A stretch of DNA of 64,000 bases, taken from positions 8,828,501 to 8,892,500 of the forward strand of contig NC_071669.1 of the NCBI RefSeq assembly GCF_028554725.1. Direction: 5' to 3'. This DNA comes from Zeugodacus cucurbitae (Eukaryota > Arthropoda > Insecta > Diptera > Tephritidae). The translations under genes and the position numbers were made by a program. Of the stretch, positions 47,501-60,289 are shown piece by piece; positions within the stretch are counted from its first letter, which is position 1; every line of letters starts with the position of its first letter. The notes below the pieces were generated by a model. The model searched no databases. It saw only the letters and a program-made list of their open reading frames with translations, and had not been told where the DNA came from.

Positions 47501-47697
47501 ATCTTAAGGAAATGCATTTGAATTGCCAATACTTGATCGCTCATATATCCAGGTTCTATCACTTGCAAGACTCAAAAATCGAACCGAACCGGACCGAACC
47601 ATCTACTTTTAACTTACCGATCCAAACAGAGTTAGATCGTCGTAGAGATACTATTAACCAAATGAAATCCTTGTAAATTCCAATATAATTAAAAACA

Positions 47698-49134
47698 AGT
47701 AAGGAAGGGCTAAGTTCGGGTGTAACCGAACATTTTATACTCTCGCAATTTATTGATGTAATTTTATAAAGACAACACAATTCGACCCATATATTCGGCA
47801 TAAAGTTCAATAGAATAACGAAAATCATCATAAATAGTATATGGGGACTGAGGTAATTCCTAAACCGATTTCACTCGTTTTCACCATCAAGATACAACGT
47901 ATCGAAGACTATACGCTCACTTAATTTAATATTACTTATAATTAGGTATATGGGATCTGGGGGAAGTTATGACCCAATTTTTACCATTTCAGGTACAGAG
48001 AGAAACTGTTATAAGAAAAAAATTCAGAGGAAATGAATTACATTAAAATATCTGAGGGATTTACCTATATTTTCGGTGAAAAATTAACCTTAGGCACTGA
48101 GTTCTTCATGTTTGATATCAGGGGCCTTGAAAAGTCATGGTTCTATTTTGACAATTTTTCCACAAGTGATGTCACAGCTCAAATACAGTATTTGTGTAAA
48201 GTTTTATTCCGCTAGCTTCATTGGTTCCTTATGAATACATTATAAAGTGAACGAATCAGATGGAATTCAAAATTGGGTTATATGGGAAGTAGACGTAGTT
48301 GTGAACCGATTTCGCCCATATTCCACCCGTGTCATCAGGGTGTCAAGAAAGTGTTATGTACCGAATTTCATTGAAATCAGTCGAATAGTTCTTGAGATAT
48401 GGTTTTTGACCCATAAGTGGGCGACGCCACGCCCATTTTCCATTTTGTAAAAAAATCTCAGTGCAGCTTTCTTCTGCCTTTTCTTATGTAAAATTTGGTG
48501 TTTCTGACGTTTTTCGTTAGGGAGTTAACCCACTTTTAGTAATTTTCAACCTAACCTTTGTATGGGAGGTGGGCGTGGTTATTATCCGATTTCTTTCATT
48601 TTTGGACTGTATAAGGAAATGGCTAAAAGAAACGACTGCAGAAAGTTTGGCTTATATAGCTTTATTGGTTTGCGAGTTATATACAAAAAACCTATTTTGG
48701 GCGGGGTCACGCCCACTTTTCCAAAGAAATTACATCCAAATGTGCCCCTCCCTAATGGAATCCTATGTTCCAAATTTCATTTTCATAACTTTATTTATGG
48801 CTTAGTTATGACACTGTATAGGTTTTCGGTTTCCTCCATTTTGTGGGCGTGGCAGTGGACCGATTTTGCCCATTTTCGAAAGCAACCTCCTCAGGGTGCC
48901 AAGGAACATGTGTTCCAAGTTTCATTAAGATATCTTAATTTTTACTCAAGTTATCGCTTGCACGGACAGACGGACAGACGGACGGACAGACATCCGGATT
49001 TCAAATCTACTCGTCATCCTGATCATTTATGTATATATAACCCCATATCTAACTCTTATATTTCTTGGTGACACAAACAACCGTTATGTGAACAAAACTA
49101 TGATACTCTGTGCAACAGGTTGCGAGAGTATAAA
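47698..49134 (+). mobile_element. Dispersed repeat family with CTCTCGCAA ends, copy 2
   Basis: Starts GTAAGGAAGGGCTAAGTTCG after an AAAAACAA site. A small hairpin TTCGGGTGTAACCGAA precedes the left subterminal repeat TATACTCTCGCAA (47736-47748). The right partner TTGCGAGAGTATA is at 49120-49132. The distance between these repeats differs by only 2 bp from copy 1. Near the right it carries a GGACAGAC tandem motif (48963-48993). Confidence 0.75.
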
Positions 49135-49159
49135 AAAATCATCCCTAACCAGAGGGAAC

Positions 49160-49390
49160 AGAGGGAGGGAATAGTCCAATAGTCGCTGAGGTGGTACTAA
49201 GTCCACCAAGCATGCGTGGTCTCTTTATGGATCCATAAGAATCAAAGCCATTCATGAAAGCTGGCGAATCAATTAAGAGATGAATAATCTGTCCAAAAAA
49301 TATGTCTTATATGCAATAGTCCAAAGCTCGCTGAGGTGGTACTAAGGTCCCTAAGCATTCCTGACCTCTTAATGGTTCCAAAAAGTAGCA
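49160..49390. repeat. Short direct duplication
   Basis: AATAGTCCAA, then GCTCGCTGAGGTGGTACTAAG-like sequence, occurs near 49172 and 49316, followed both times by GACCTCTT/GGTCTCTT. Period about 145 bp. Confidence 0.5.
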
Positions 49391-50354
49391 CAACAGCTCA
49401 CGATATCTGATAAATCCATGAGGAGACGAAGAACATTTCCACGACATAACCCTCCAAAACAATTGCTCTGTCCTAAAGGTAAAGTAGCCACGAAATATCT
49501 CTTCTAGTATTGGGAACTATAGCAGAACAGGTTCCAAGAGTATCTGTAACATTCTGCTATCAATCCGTAACAAGAGCGACCTTACAGTCATACATGCAAT
49601 AATCCAAAGAGCTCTTATAAAGTCGATCTTTTGAAAAACGATACTAGCCTCAAATAGGAAAGAGATCTTAGAGAGGTAGGCGGCCAAGAGAGACAGCAGA
49701 CATTACCAAAACAAATTAAACTTGACTTTAGGCATGGATATAGATATTTACGTACTTGGTCCACTGCTTTCTTAGAATCTTTATAAGCACTTAAAAGAAA
49801 GCTTAAAGAAAAAACAATAAACATTTGTCATCAGTTTCATGAAAATATCAATAAATCTAATCTCGTATTTATTCCAACAGGGTTAATCAACCAAATATTT
49901 GCTGCCGAACTTTGTATAACTGTATGCCTTCCCACATGGATTTTGATGTCTTTTAAATTTGACACAGAATGACAAATATTTGCATATGAGTTTTCACATA
50001 AATATATTTTTGTTTCAAAAGTATATCGAAAGACAAGCACGGTTGGTTGCTTAAGCTTAAGCTGCACTAAAGTGCTTGATGCTTTCTGCTTCAGCAATAA
50101 ATATTTGCTTACACATATCTCTAAATTCACTTATTTAGCACTGTCAATTTGATTTTCATTAACTTAGAAGATATTTTCCAAAACAAATATTTGAAGTGTT
50201 ACACAATTTTTAACCAAAATGAAGTGATATTTGCAATTTTCATGATACATGAACTTCTTCTTATATACTTGAGTTGCTCAGAGAGGAGAGGAGAAAACTC
50301 AGAGGAATAGTTTATGTGGTTAAATTTTGGTTAATTGGATAACTTGATATCAAA
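49391..50354. other. Non-coding stretch
   Basis: Nothing recognised. Confidence 0.4.
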
Positions 50355-50762
50355 TAGCATTTTCACACAGCCAAATTAATTGAACAATTAAAATTTTAAT
50401 TGAGAAACCAGTTGTTGCACTTTACACTGCCGGCTACTCGGTAATCGATCAGCTGTTATACATTTTTGTTTTAGCTTTTCATAAGAAGAAGAAGCAAGTT
50501 TCATCAGCTGATTGCTATTTTTTATTTATTTTCAGCAGCGACATCTACCGACGTGTAGCGTGAACAGTCAATCGCAGACAAAGTACGTATATAATTACAA
50601 ATACGGTCTGTGTCGCAGAGTTGCATTTCATTTTCAAGTCGATTAAAATTCAATTTAAATTCAATATATATTTTTTATTTTGTATGGTAAATCAATATTA
50701 ATCAGCGTTTTAATCGAGCAGAAACGGTTAATTGATCAATTAGCACCTGTGTGAAAAGGCTA
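50355..50762. mobile_element. TA-flanked MITE, copy c
   Basis: Left TAGCATTTTCACACAG, right in reverse complement TAGCCTTTTCACACAG. Both continue into a TTAATTGATCAATTA-type palindromic stretch. 408 bp; interior as in copy b. Best preserved of the three. Confidence 0.8.
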
Positions 50763-53030
50763 AAATATTGTCTGACATCGTTCAAAATTATTTGAGAGCA
50801 CCTGTAACGTTCGACATCATCCGGAATCCTAAATATCGACTGACACTATGAGGGTAGCTTAAATAATATGATACCAAAGGTGAAAGAAATTAGAAAATTC
50901 TTTAAAGCAACGATTTATTATACAGAACTTAGTTTATACTAGTTTTATGCAAAATCAGTTGCTTTAGCCATGTAGAAATCAATTTCCAAGGAAATGAATG
51001 ATAGCTAGTAGAACAACCTAATTGGCATACGATTTATTGAGGAACAGCATGAATGAACATTTTGGAAAAGTGAAGATCTATTAATCGCAAATAAGAGTTC
51101 AAGGTACCTTCGCTGATACAAATCAGAGTCATTATCCACAAAGTACCACAATTGACTTCTAAGAAGAATAACAAAGTGACTGCGATACATTTTTAATGAG
51201 ATTAATGTCGAGTGTAAGCTCTCCTATAGTTTGTAGTAGAGAATACATATATTAGTCATTAGATTATCGAATTTCGAAATAGAAGTGATGAGATTAGTTA
51301 CATCTTTGACATCCAAAATTAGGAATTAAAAGATTTTTTAGCATTCTTATTAATATTGAACCTAGTTACACTATGGATGAGTCATAACTTAAACCAACCT
51401 TCAATGGATGTGTGAAAATAATACATACTGAAAGTCTCACGCCCAAAACTAGGCAAAGTTTTTTATGAAATATCTGAAAAATATATATTTAACCTAAAAG
51501 TATGCTACGAATAACTGCATACAGCCATATCCCAGGCCCCCTTTGACAAATAACTAATCAGCGCTGTTCAATACTTTTCCTAATGCCAACATCATTGCAC
51601 ATATTTGAGCTAACACATTTTCGCACACTGCTCTGCACAACAATATATGCTAATTTTCAAACTTTTCATTGATCAAAGTGCGCCAAACGGCTTCCTCTGC
51701 TGCCGCTGCCAACATCCGCCGCTTTGTGAAACGCGCATAAAAAAGAAAGTGAAATCAACAAAAAATAAAAAGAAAAGGACATACTGACACGACTGATAAA
51801 GTCAATGACTTTGCAGTAAAATCGATGCCTTTAGTCTTTATTACGCTTTGATATCTAGCGCGTCTTCTACATATTACTACTTTGCTTTGACTCTTTTTTT
51901 TATTTGCTATGCCTACAAACATTTTTTTTGTTTTTTTTAGACCTTTTTTTCATTTGCGCCAAAATTTGAATAAGCAGTGAATGCTGAATCATGAGTAATA
52001 AAAAATAAGAAAGGAAAAGAAGACAACTAAAAAGGAAGTCGAGGCAGCCAAATGGTGCTTTTTGGCAAACAGCCAGCAGAACATAGCGCATACATGGGTC
52101 AACCGTATAATGGCTAACACAGAGAGAGGCACATCCACACACAGATAGAGGCATGCCTACAAGCAAGTGAATTGGCAAGCAGCTTGCTTGCAGTGTGTGT
52201 GTCTCTCTGGCTTGCACTTACAAGGCGATTGCTTGTAACAAGCAATACTTAGCTGTGCGGTGATTTGAATCTGTGAAAGCTGTGAATCGACCGCAATAAA
52301 ATTGCCTGGCAACACTTGTATTGCACACACACACACATACTCTAACACATGCACATATATGCAATCAAGCGTATGATATTAGCAAGCTTTTAGGCGCATA
52401 GACAAATGTGCCAATGACTGCACATATACACACACACACTCATATGCAATTTTGTATATATAAAATCATTGTGTGTGTGTGTCTTCTTGCGTGCAAAGTG
52501 TTGAAAAGACAAATATTTTCTAATACTCGCACTGGTTTTATAATAATGCAAATAAAAGCAATAAATTCTACAAGTTGGTACACAATGAAGAGCGACAGAC
52601 TGGCGTTCACACATACATATATATGCTTATATGGAAGCCCACCCACACTAACCACACACACATACACTCAGTTGAAGGCGCCTCAGCAGACGCCAGTATT
52701 AACCAGATTCACCACATCGAGATGCGGTCATTGGTTTCAAGGCATTTTGTTGTCACTAACGAGTGTACACACACACACTCATACAAACAAAGCTATATCT
52801 TTATAGCACTAACATTGCTCTGTGTGCTAAATATTTGTGGTTTTCTTCACATTTTTGTTTTTGTTTTTTCTTATGTTTTTGCACATACAAATTGAGCTGT
52901 AAAACTAAGCCACTGTCGCCTGGTCAATCGCACCAAGCAGCGAGTTGCTACTAATAAATACTCGAAAATGCTCGCAAAAAATAGCAACAACAAACAACAA
53001 CAATAACAAGAAAAACTGTTAACCTCGGCT
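50763..53030. other. Non-coding stretch with CA-rich simple sequence
   Basis: 51500-53000 carries many (CA)n/(TG)n and CAA runs, for example 52325-52340 and 52767-52777. Overlapping Thr-His and Cys-Val open frames are translations of these. No gene supported. Confidence 0.5.
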
Positions 53031-54281
53031 AATATACCCTTCACAGGTGCATTTCTTTTAGTAACTATGTGTTTAAGCAAATCTAAAGACGTTAGAAAAA
53101 TAAGTAAAAAAAAAAGGAAACATTTTACTAATTCTTAGTCTTAGATCTTAACCGATCTGAACAATTTCTTCGGAGATTATATTATTACTCTAAGCAGTAA
53201 TCCATGTCAAATTTCGCGAAGATACCACGTCAAATGCGAAAATGTTCCATACAAGCCATTGATTCCGATCGTTCGGTTTGTATGGCAGCTATATACTATA
53301 GTGAACCGATCTGAACAATTTTTTCAGAGATTAAATTATTTCTATGAACAATAACTCACACCAAATTTCGTGAAGATACCACGTCAAATGCGTAAGTGTT
53401 CCATAGAAACCTTGATTCCGATCGTTCGGTTTGTATGGCAGCTATATGCTATAGTGAACCGATCTGAACAATTTTTTCGGAGATTAAATTATTTCTATGA
53501 ACAATAACTCACACCAAATTTCGTGAACATATGTAGTAAAATGCGGAAGTTTTCCATACAAGCCCTTGATTCCGATCGTTCAGTTTGTATGGCAGCTATA
53601 TGATATAGTGAACCGATCTGAACAATTTTTTCGGAGATTAAATTATTTCTATGAACAATAACTCACACCAAATTTCGTGAACATATGTAGTAAAATGCGG
53701 AAGTTTTCCATACAAGCCCTTGATTCCGATCGTTCAGTTTGTATGGCAGCTATATGATATAGTAAACCGATCTGAACAATTTTTTTGGAGATTAAATTAT
53801 TTCAATGAACAATAACTCACACCAAATTTCGTGAACATATGTAGTAAAATGCGGAAGTTTTCCATACAAGCCCTTGATTCCGATCGTTCAGTTTGTATGG
53901 CAGCTATATGATATAGTGAACCGATCTGAACAATTTTTTCGGAGATTAAATTATTTCTATGAACAATAACTCACACCAAATTTCGTGAACATATGTAGTA
54001 AAATGCGGAAGTTTTCCATACAAGCCCTTGATTCCGATCGTTCAGTTTGTATGGCAGCTATATGATATAGTGGTCCGATATCGGCAGTTCCGACAAATGA
54101 GCAACTTCTTGAAGAGAAAATAACATCTGCAAAATTTCAAAACGATATCTTAAAACTAAAGGACTAGTTCGTATACATATATACATATATACAGACTATA
54201 CTTTATAGGGCCTCCGACGCTTCCTTCTGGGTGTTACAAACTTCCTGACAAACTTAATATACCCTGTTCAGGGTATAAAAA
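53031..54281. mobile_element. Dispersed element carrying six 154-bp tandem units
   Basis: Left end CTAATATACCCTTCACAGGTG. The right end has TAATATACCCTG followed by CAGGGTATAAAA, a perfect TACCCTG/CAGGGTA hairpin. Between them ACCGATCTGAACAATTT recurs at 53151, 53305, 53458, 53612, 53766 and 53920, with the pattern breaking at 54074. The period is 153-154 bp and the later units are nearly identical. The overall design (A-rich site, TATACCC ends, 3' hairpin, no gene) resembles the 12.9 and 47.7 kb repeats. Confidence 0.75.
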
Positions 54282-55231
54282 CAAATGCAATAACTACAAG
54301 AGCACTTTGTGCAATTTGTTATTGTTGTTGTTGTGTTTTTTTTTTGTTGCTGCTGTGAAATATTTAGTCATTGAGCTGTACAACCATAAAATGACAATTT
54401 GTCAGCAATAAAACTGTAAACAAAGCAGACAGACAATACATTTGCTATATAGCTATACATCTATATATAACTCTATATATCTATATGTATATATAGAGAT
54501 CTGTGTATACAAATAAATTTTGTGCAATTTTATGACTCTCTGCCAGTGCTTAGTGTTTGCATATTTATGTATCTTTCTTTGGTGAAATGGCAACAGTAAT
54601 ATTGCAGCGTATATGAAGTTGGATTGCTAGCGAGTGAGGGGACACTATACATCTAACAACTCTGTATACAGAGCAAATGTTGTCGTCAAGTTGTTATTTT
54701 GTGAGTGATTCTCTTGCGTAGGGTGTCTATGGAGAGCAGTACATTCGAAAGCTATAAAATATAATTCTATTGACCATTGTAACAGCTGTAGCCACTGGAG
54801 AAGGGAGTGATGTTTCTTCTTCTTTCTACAAACTCCTTGTTGAAAGCCTTTTCATTTTATCTACAGTACACTACATAAACCAGACATACAGTACTTGTAC
54901 AATAAATTACGCAAATTCCGTATACCGATTTCTCAGTTTAACGCGCGCTGGAGGAACAGGTGCAACCGGGACGCTTTGCTTCAAACGCTTCGGACGACCA
55001 AGTAGATTCTATTGGCTCACTAGTAGTTATTATAGCATCACTAGGAACGCGACAATCCCAAGAGTTCCATATTGATATGGCAAAACATTTTTCTCTTCGT
55101 ACATAATTTATTGGACAAATACTGTACATATACCCTAAAAAAAACTTTGAAAACTCACTTGAGCCGGTGGTGTTTAATTTCGCTTAATCAATAAGTAATT
55201 AGTAATCAATATCGATTCCGATTTTACTTCT
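54282..55231. other. Non-coding stretch
   Basis: TATA-rich simple sequence near 54445-54500. The open frame at 54770-55075 has no known domain. Confidence 0.4.
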
Positions 55232-55608
55232 GTCAGATTAGTACCCGGAAATTCTCATTTTAAATTTTCCCTCTGAGAATATTTGAAAATTTATTTTCCC
55301 CAGGTACAACTGTCAGCCACTATTCTGTCAACTTTTATTGCTATGTGTCATTTAGTTTGTTTACGGCGTCATTAGGAACTAGTCATCCTTTTGTGTGCGT
55401 TGCGATTTTTATATGCCCCTCTTTGAACGATTTATACCAATCGTAAACTTGAGTTTTCGACATGGTTGAATCACCAAATGTTTTTTTCAACATATCCAAA
55501 CATTTTGGCACAAGAAATATCGTTTGAAACACAAAATTTCACACAAACTTTTTGTTCAATATTTTTATCCATTTAAGATGACAATTTCCGGGTACTTACT
55601 GTAAGATA
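55232..55608 (-). mobile_element. Short mariner-like element with AGTACCCGGAAATT ends
   Basis: Inverted ends: TTAGTACCCGGAAATTCTCA at 55238 and, in reverse complement from about 55600, AAGTACCCGGAAATTGTCA. On the minus strand the first transposase segment can be read across frames (VKFCVSNDISCAK, MFGYVEK, MSKTQVYDWYKSFKEG). The rest is deleted. Confidence 0.65.
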
Positions 55609-55985
55609 GCCTGGTTAATGTAAATGGAACAGACACGAAATTGTTCCCTTCAAGTACTAAGAACTCTTCAACACTAAACAAAGTTATTTGTTTACTGTCT
55701 CTACAACAACAATAACACCATTATTTCGTTTGGATCCACAAAACCCCATCAAGTCCCCAAATCTTTCGAAGTCTTTCCTTTCAAGTCTTTCGAATTTCTG
55801 GTTTTGTGATCTAAGACATTTTGTTTATAACCTAAACTAGTTTCGTCGTTCTCTAAGTTTTCCTAATATAATTTTATGTCTTTACTAGAAATAAATTTTT
55901 CTAGAAATGATGATTTCTACATATCTCAAAAAAATCTCATTACTCATATGAGATGATCTTTACATTAGAGCTGTACTTATAAATA

Positions 55986-56600
55986 TTAGGTTGCCAATAT
56001 CTCCCTTCCGCCGTTTTGTCTTTTGAATTTCGCGGCTATGTATAAAGCGCTACAGAGCTCGTATCTGGCAATACTATACATCTTTGAAAGGTCTTGACAT
56101 AACCTACAAAACGACGCTATGCATGATAAGTTTGGATATTGCGTTCAACAGTTATAGACGTAAAAATGGAGTCACTAACGCCGGAATTCGCACTATTTTA
56201 AAGTTTTACTTTGCTAGAGAAACGTTCTGTGATATTTATAGTGTTTTGAGGGATAGTACTCTATCACTTCGAACTGCGGTGGAATGGTTTCGACGATTCA
56301 GAGCGGGTGAAAACGACACCATGGATAAGCCAGCCGGCGATGACAACGAATACCGATCAAAACCGGCCGGTGGCACCTCGTAACATCGCCCAAGAGATGG
56401 GAGTTAGTCATCGAACCATTTTAAACCATCTGCAGAAAAAGCTTGATGTCTGGGTGCCGCATGATTTGACGCAAAAAAACCTTCTGGACCAAATCAACGT
56501 CTGCGATATGCTGCTGAAATGGAACGAACTCGACCCATTTTTGAAGCGGATGGTGACTGGCGACGACAATATCAAGCGAAAAGGCTGGTGAATCGTCCAA
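55986..56600 (+). pseudogene. Mariner transposase fragment, mellifera/cecropia-type
   Basis: Left end TTAGGTTGCCAATATC resembles the terminus of this mariner group. The frame shows LRTAVEWFRRFRAGE, then after a shift NIAQEMGVSHRTILNHLQKK, LDVWVPHDLTQKNL, ELDPFLKRMVTGDDN. It stops soon after the first catalytic Asp region (TGDDN); the remaining catalytic residues and the right end are absent. Confidence 0.8.
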
Positions 56601-57125
56601 ACAGTGGTTCCCAGAGGTTATTTACTCTATATCCGTTAATTCGCGAGGTTGAACTATAAAGTGCGATACAATAAACTTATGACTGGAACTCGTAAATACC
56701 ATTCCATCCAATCCTCTTCCAGGCATCCCTATGGAACAATGGTTTAGAAACCCTATGACTAATGAAAGATCAACTTTACTAAAGGTTTCCTAGACCTCTT
56801 GCGATTTACCTTGGGTCAGAAGTATCTTTCGACAGAACAAGTGACTGTTCAGCGCTTATTCCGAACAAACGAGAAATATTGTATATCCAACTGAGGACCA
56901 ACTACTGAAAATATATATAGCTTGTTTATGAAATTTTGAAGTCAAAATAAAAATTAATATTTTCGAGAATGGATTGATTAAAAGCTTTAGTTAATAATAT
57001 ATTATCTTTTTGAAGTTTTAAATAAGCTTGTGAAAAAAATTAATGCAAATTTTCCAAGCTCATTTGAGGACTACCAAGTGATGTTGGCAGTGGCTGTTTG
57101 AGAAATATAAATAACAGAAATGGCT
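56601..57125. other. Non-coding stretch after the mariner fragment
   Basis: Nothing recognised. Confidence 0.4.
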
Positions 57126-57428
57126 CTAATATGTAGTATGTATAGAATTTTTTAATCTAAGCTCGTAAATTCGATACCTTTTCCAGGCTTCCTCCTCAAA
57201 AATGTTAAACTTCCACTTAAAATGGGACTAATATGTAGTATGTATAGAATTTTTTAATCTAAGCTCGTAAATTCGATACCTTTTCCAGGCTTCCTCCTCA
57301 AAAATGTTAAACTTTCACTTAAAATGGGACTAATATGTAGTATGTATAGAATTTTTTAATCTAAGCTCGTAAATTCGATACCTTTTCCAGGCTTCCTCCT
57401 CAAAAATGTTAAACTTTCACTTAAAATT
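57126..57428. repeat. Three-copy tandem repeat, period 102 bp
   Basis: AATATGTAGTATGTATAGAA recurs at 57129, 57231 and 57333 with almost no differences between units (a single C/T change was noticed). This points to very recent duplication, or to correction between units. Confidence 0.9.
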
Positions 57429-59600
57429 ATCAATTCCAAGAAAATGGGAATCAGCTCTAGCTTCCCATCTATAAAATCATTGCCACAACTGCAATAATAT
57501 GCTTTATATATAAGCGCAATCGTTCTCACTACAGCCTATGTAGCCCTTTCTTAATGCAAGTTACCTTTCCGTAAATCCTTAAATCTCTCTTACTTTCACA
57601 TCAATTCTGATATATCTCCCATGCTACAACAAAAAAAAAAAAACAATTAATTATCAGCAAACTTCATCCCTCCAAAACAATTTCGCCAGGTAATTAAGAT
57701 CCACAAATTTCAATTCACTAGACAAAGTTTATTCAACTCGTAGCGCATTAAAATTTTACAGATTTCAACAGCCTTTTGCCATATTTGTACCTGCCATTAG
57801 GAGTTTATGTCACCCGCATGGCAATTGTCTTATCGTGCAACTTAACAAAATTGCAAGTTTATTTTCCGCATTTAACTTTGGCATTAAACGGAATTATGTT
57901 GCTTACTTCGTTCCCCACCTTTCTTACTACAACAACCGAACAGCGCCAACAATAACTTCCTGCTTCGCTTGCGTAAATAAGTTATTTCCTTTGAAACCTG
58001 CAATATTTTTTAAGCTTTTTTAACATTTGTCTTTCTTCTTTGCTTTTTTTGTGTGCATTCCCGCTATCTATCTACCTTTTCAACTACGCTGAGTTTACAC
58101 GCGCAGTGATACTTCATTTTTCTTACACTCGAAGCTACAAGCCCCACATCTTGACTTTGCCTTGCGTCGCGTTGACTTGTTAGGATTATCTACGCTGTAG
58201 TATATTAAGATAAAAGTCCGAGTAAGAAACAACCGGAAAATGCCTTTGTTATCTATTTTCATTAAACTCTTTTTTTTTATAAACTGTTACTTTGTATTTA
58301 GTCATGTAAACGTATCCTTTTTAACTCAACTCAACTCTTTCGGCCAAACAAATTTTTCATTAATTTCCTTTTTCTGCTTTGACCTCAATTGTTGTCCCGA
58401 GTGGGTGGATTTTGTTTTATGTTTTGTAGGCGGCCTTTTTACTTCGTCCATTTTATGGCTTTACAGCTTTAGTTTGCCTTTTTTGTTTTTCTTGGTGTTT
58501 TCTTTTTTTCTGTTGGCTTTTTGTTTGCCTTTTTTTATTGTTTTAGTTTATCGCTCATTTTTTGCTAGTTGCTTCGGCATTTCAATAAGATACCCTATTG
58601 GGACGAGATTTCCTCTTCGTTGCCTACGAACAATTGATATTTACTATGGTTTTTACTGGGATTTCTGGCATTTTTCGTTCATGCTGTGTCTCTGGTTGAG
58701 TTTTCTTAGGATTACTTATATGATCTTATGTGTTCTAGTGTTTTAGTACGAATGAGGTATGTATATATGATATCTTATGTTTTACAAAATGTTATACTGA
58801 GGCGCAGCTAATTGATATTAGATCTAATTTTAAGCAGAAAACAAATTTGGTTGTTCAAAATTTGGAATATAGTTTAAAGACAATCTACCCGTTTTATCAT
58901 TTATAACGTCTTGGAACTATCCTACTAATCTCAACTCAATTGTAGGACTTCGGTAAAGCAAAACTGAAACGAATCCGTATAACTTCAATCCAGATCCATG
59001 CTCAGAATCTTTTCTTTTTCCATGACTAATCTAAAATACTTATATATTTCCGAGTATATAAAGTCTGTACTCAGTAACAATTTCTGTTGATCTCAGTTGA
59101 TCTAGTGTTGCGATCTAGTGTAGTTCTCATATAGACAATACGCTGTTGAAATTGAAGATAACTAATTCAAATATTGAACAATAAAGTGGCTTCGTTGTAC
59201 TCATAGTTGAACGAAATGACGTTTCAGCAATTTTTTTTCAGGTTTGAATAGATTACTGTTTCCTCAGAGCTCAAAGGATCCCTCATACCAACGAAATGAA
59301 AACAATCGTCGCCAGAAAATAATATTTCAACTATTACTCGGTTTTAGCATAACCCATAATCCGTCTTCCCTTAAATTAAACATACAGCTACATAGAATAG
59401 GGAGCCTAATATCCGACTTCTTGAGTATTTCGTTTTATTCATGAAAATACAGAAAATTTCAGAAACTTTTCGACAAAACATCACAAAAAATTACTAACCA
59501 ACCAACTGAAAGACCACAGAAAGCCATCATAAAGCAACCCATAGAGAATTATGTGCTGAGTCGTCCGAGTACATTTGGATTTTAAAACAGCGGTAAAGTT
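57429..59600. other. Non-coding stretch, T-rich on plus strand at 58240-58745
   Basis: The 168-codon open frame 58240-58746 is hydrophobic because the DNA is T-rich. I see no signal of a real gene. Confidence 0.4.
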
Positions 59601-59614
59601 TTTAGAGTGTTTAA

Positions 59615-59815
59615 GGTTGAAAGCAGAGATACTTGATGAAAGCTCATAAAAAGCTTTAGGATAAGTTTACAAAAATCGCATGAAAGCTTCTCAGCGTAAC
59701 TTTAGGAATTGTTGAAAGCTCTTAAGAAATGATGAAAGCTCGCAAAAACTCTGGAGAAAGCTTTCATCAGTCACATGAAAGCGTAACTTTAAAAATAATT
59801 TAAAAAGCACGTAAT
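59615..59815. repeat. Small outlier block of the GAAAGCTC repeat
   Basis: GATGAAAGCTCATAAAAAGC, GCGTAACTTTAGGAATTGTT and GAAAGCTCTTAAGAAATGAT are shared, in the same orientation, with the large array at 62195-63700. Confidence 0.7.
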
Positions 59816-60289
59816 ACAAATGCTCTCAGGACGAAAACCTGATGTCTCAAATTGGGTACTAAAGACTTGAAGTCCATTTTAAGCTTAGTGAACCACCGAG
59901 GAGTATTTTAAGCAGAGAAAACCCCAAAGAAAATTATAATTCCGAATTCAATAAAGCGGATACATTTAAAACATAATTTGAGGGAATTAATGGTACACAA
60001 GAATAGCGGTGAGTCCGTGAAAAATAATTGTCATCTCGATTGAAAAATTCAAGAGTTAAGTTGTTCCGAAGTCTAATTAAAGATCTAGATGGTGCTGTTT
60101 TAGAGAATTTCACCCTTTGTCTAAGTAATTCCCTCACACTTTGATTTCTCAAAAATATGGCGTCACAATAGAAATCTGTATTTTATTAAAACGCAATAAC
60201 GGCTTGCCTGCTTGTACACCCCCAAACAGCACACAACAAGCTGATTTCATTTCCAGCGCAGAATAAATGAAATTAATTAAAACTTAAAC

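Noticed and set aside
52408..52895. Overlapping open frames of 106-132 codons
   Set aside because: Translations of CA/TG microsatellites on both strands with no consistent frame.
53151..54074. CRISPR-like regular spacing
   Set aside because: The entire 154-bp unit is repeated with no unique spacers. It is a satellite in a fly genome.
58240..58746. 168-codon hydrophobic plus-strand open frame
   Set aside because: The DNA is T-rich, so Phe/Leu-rich translation is automatic. No conserved motif, splice context or clear start signal.
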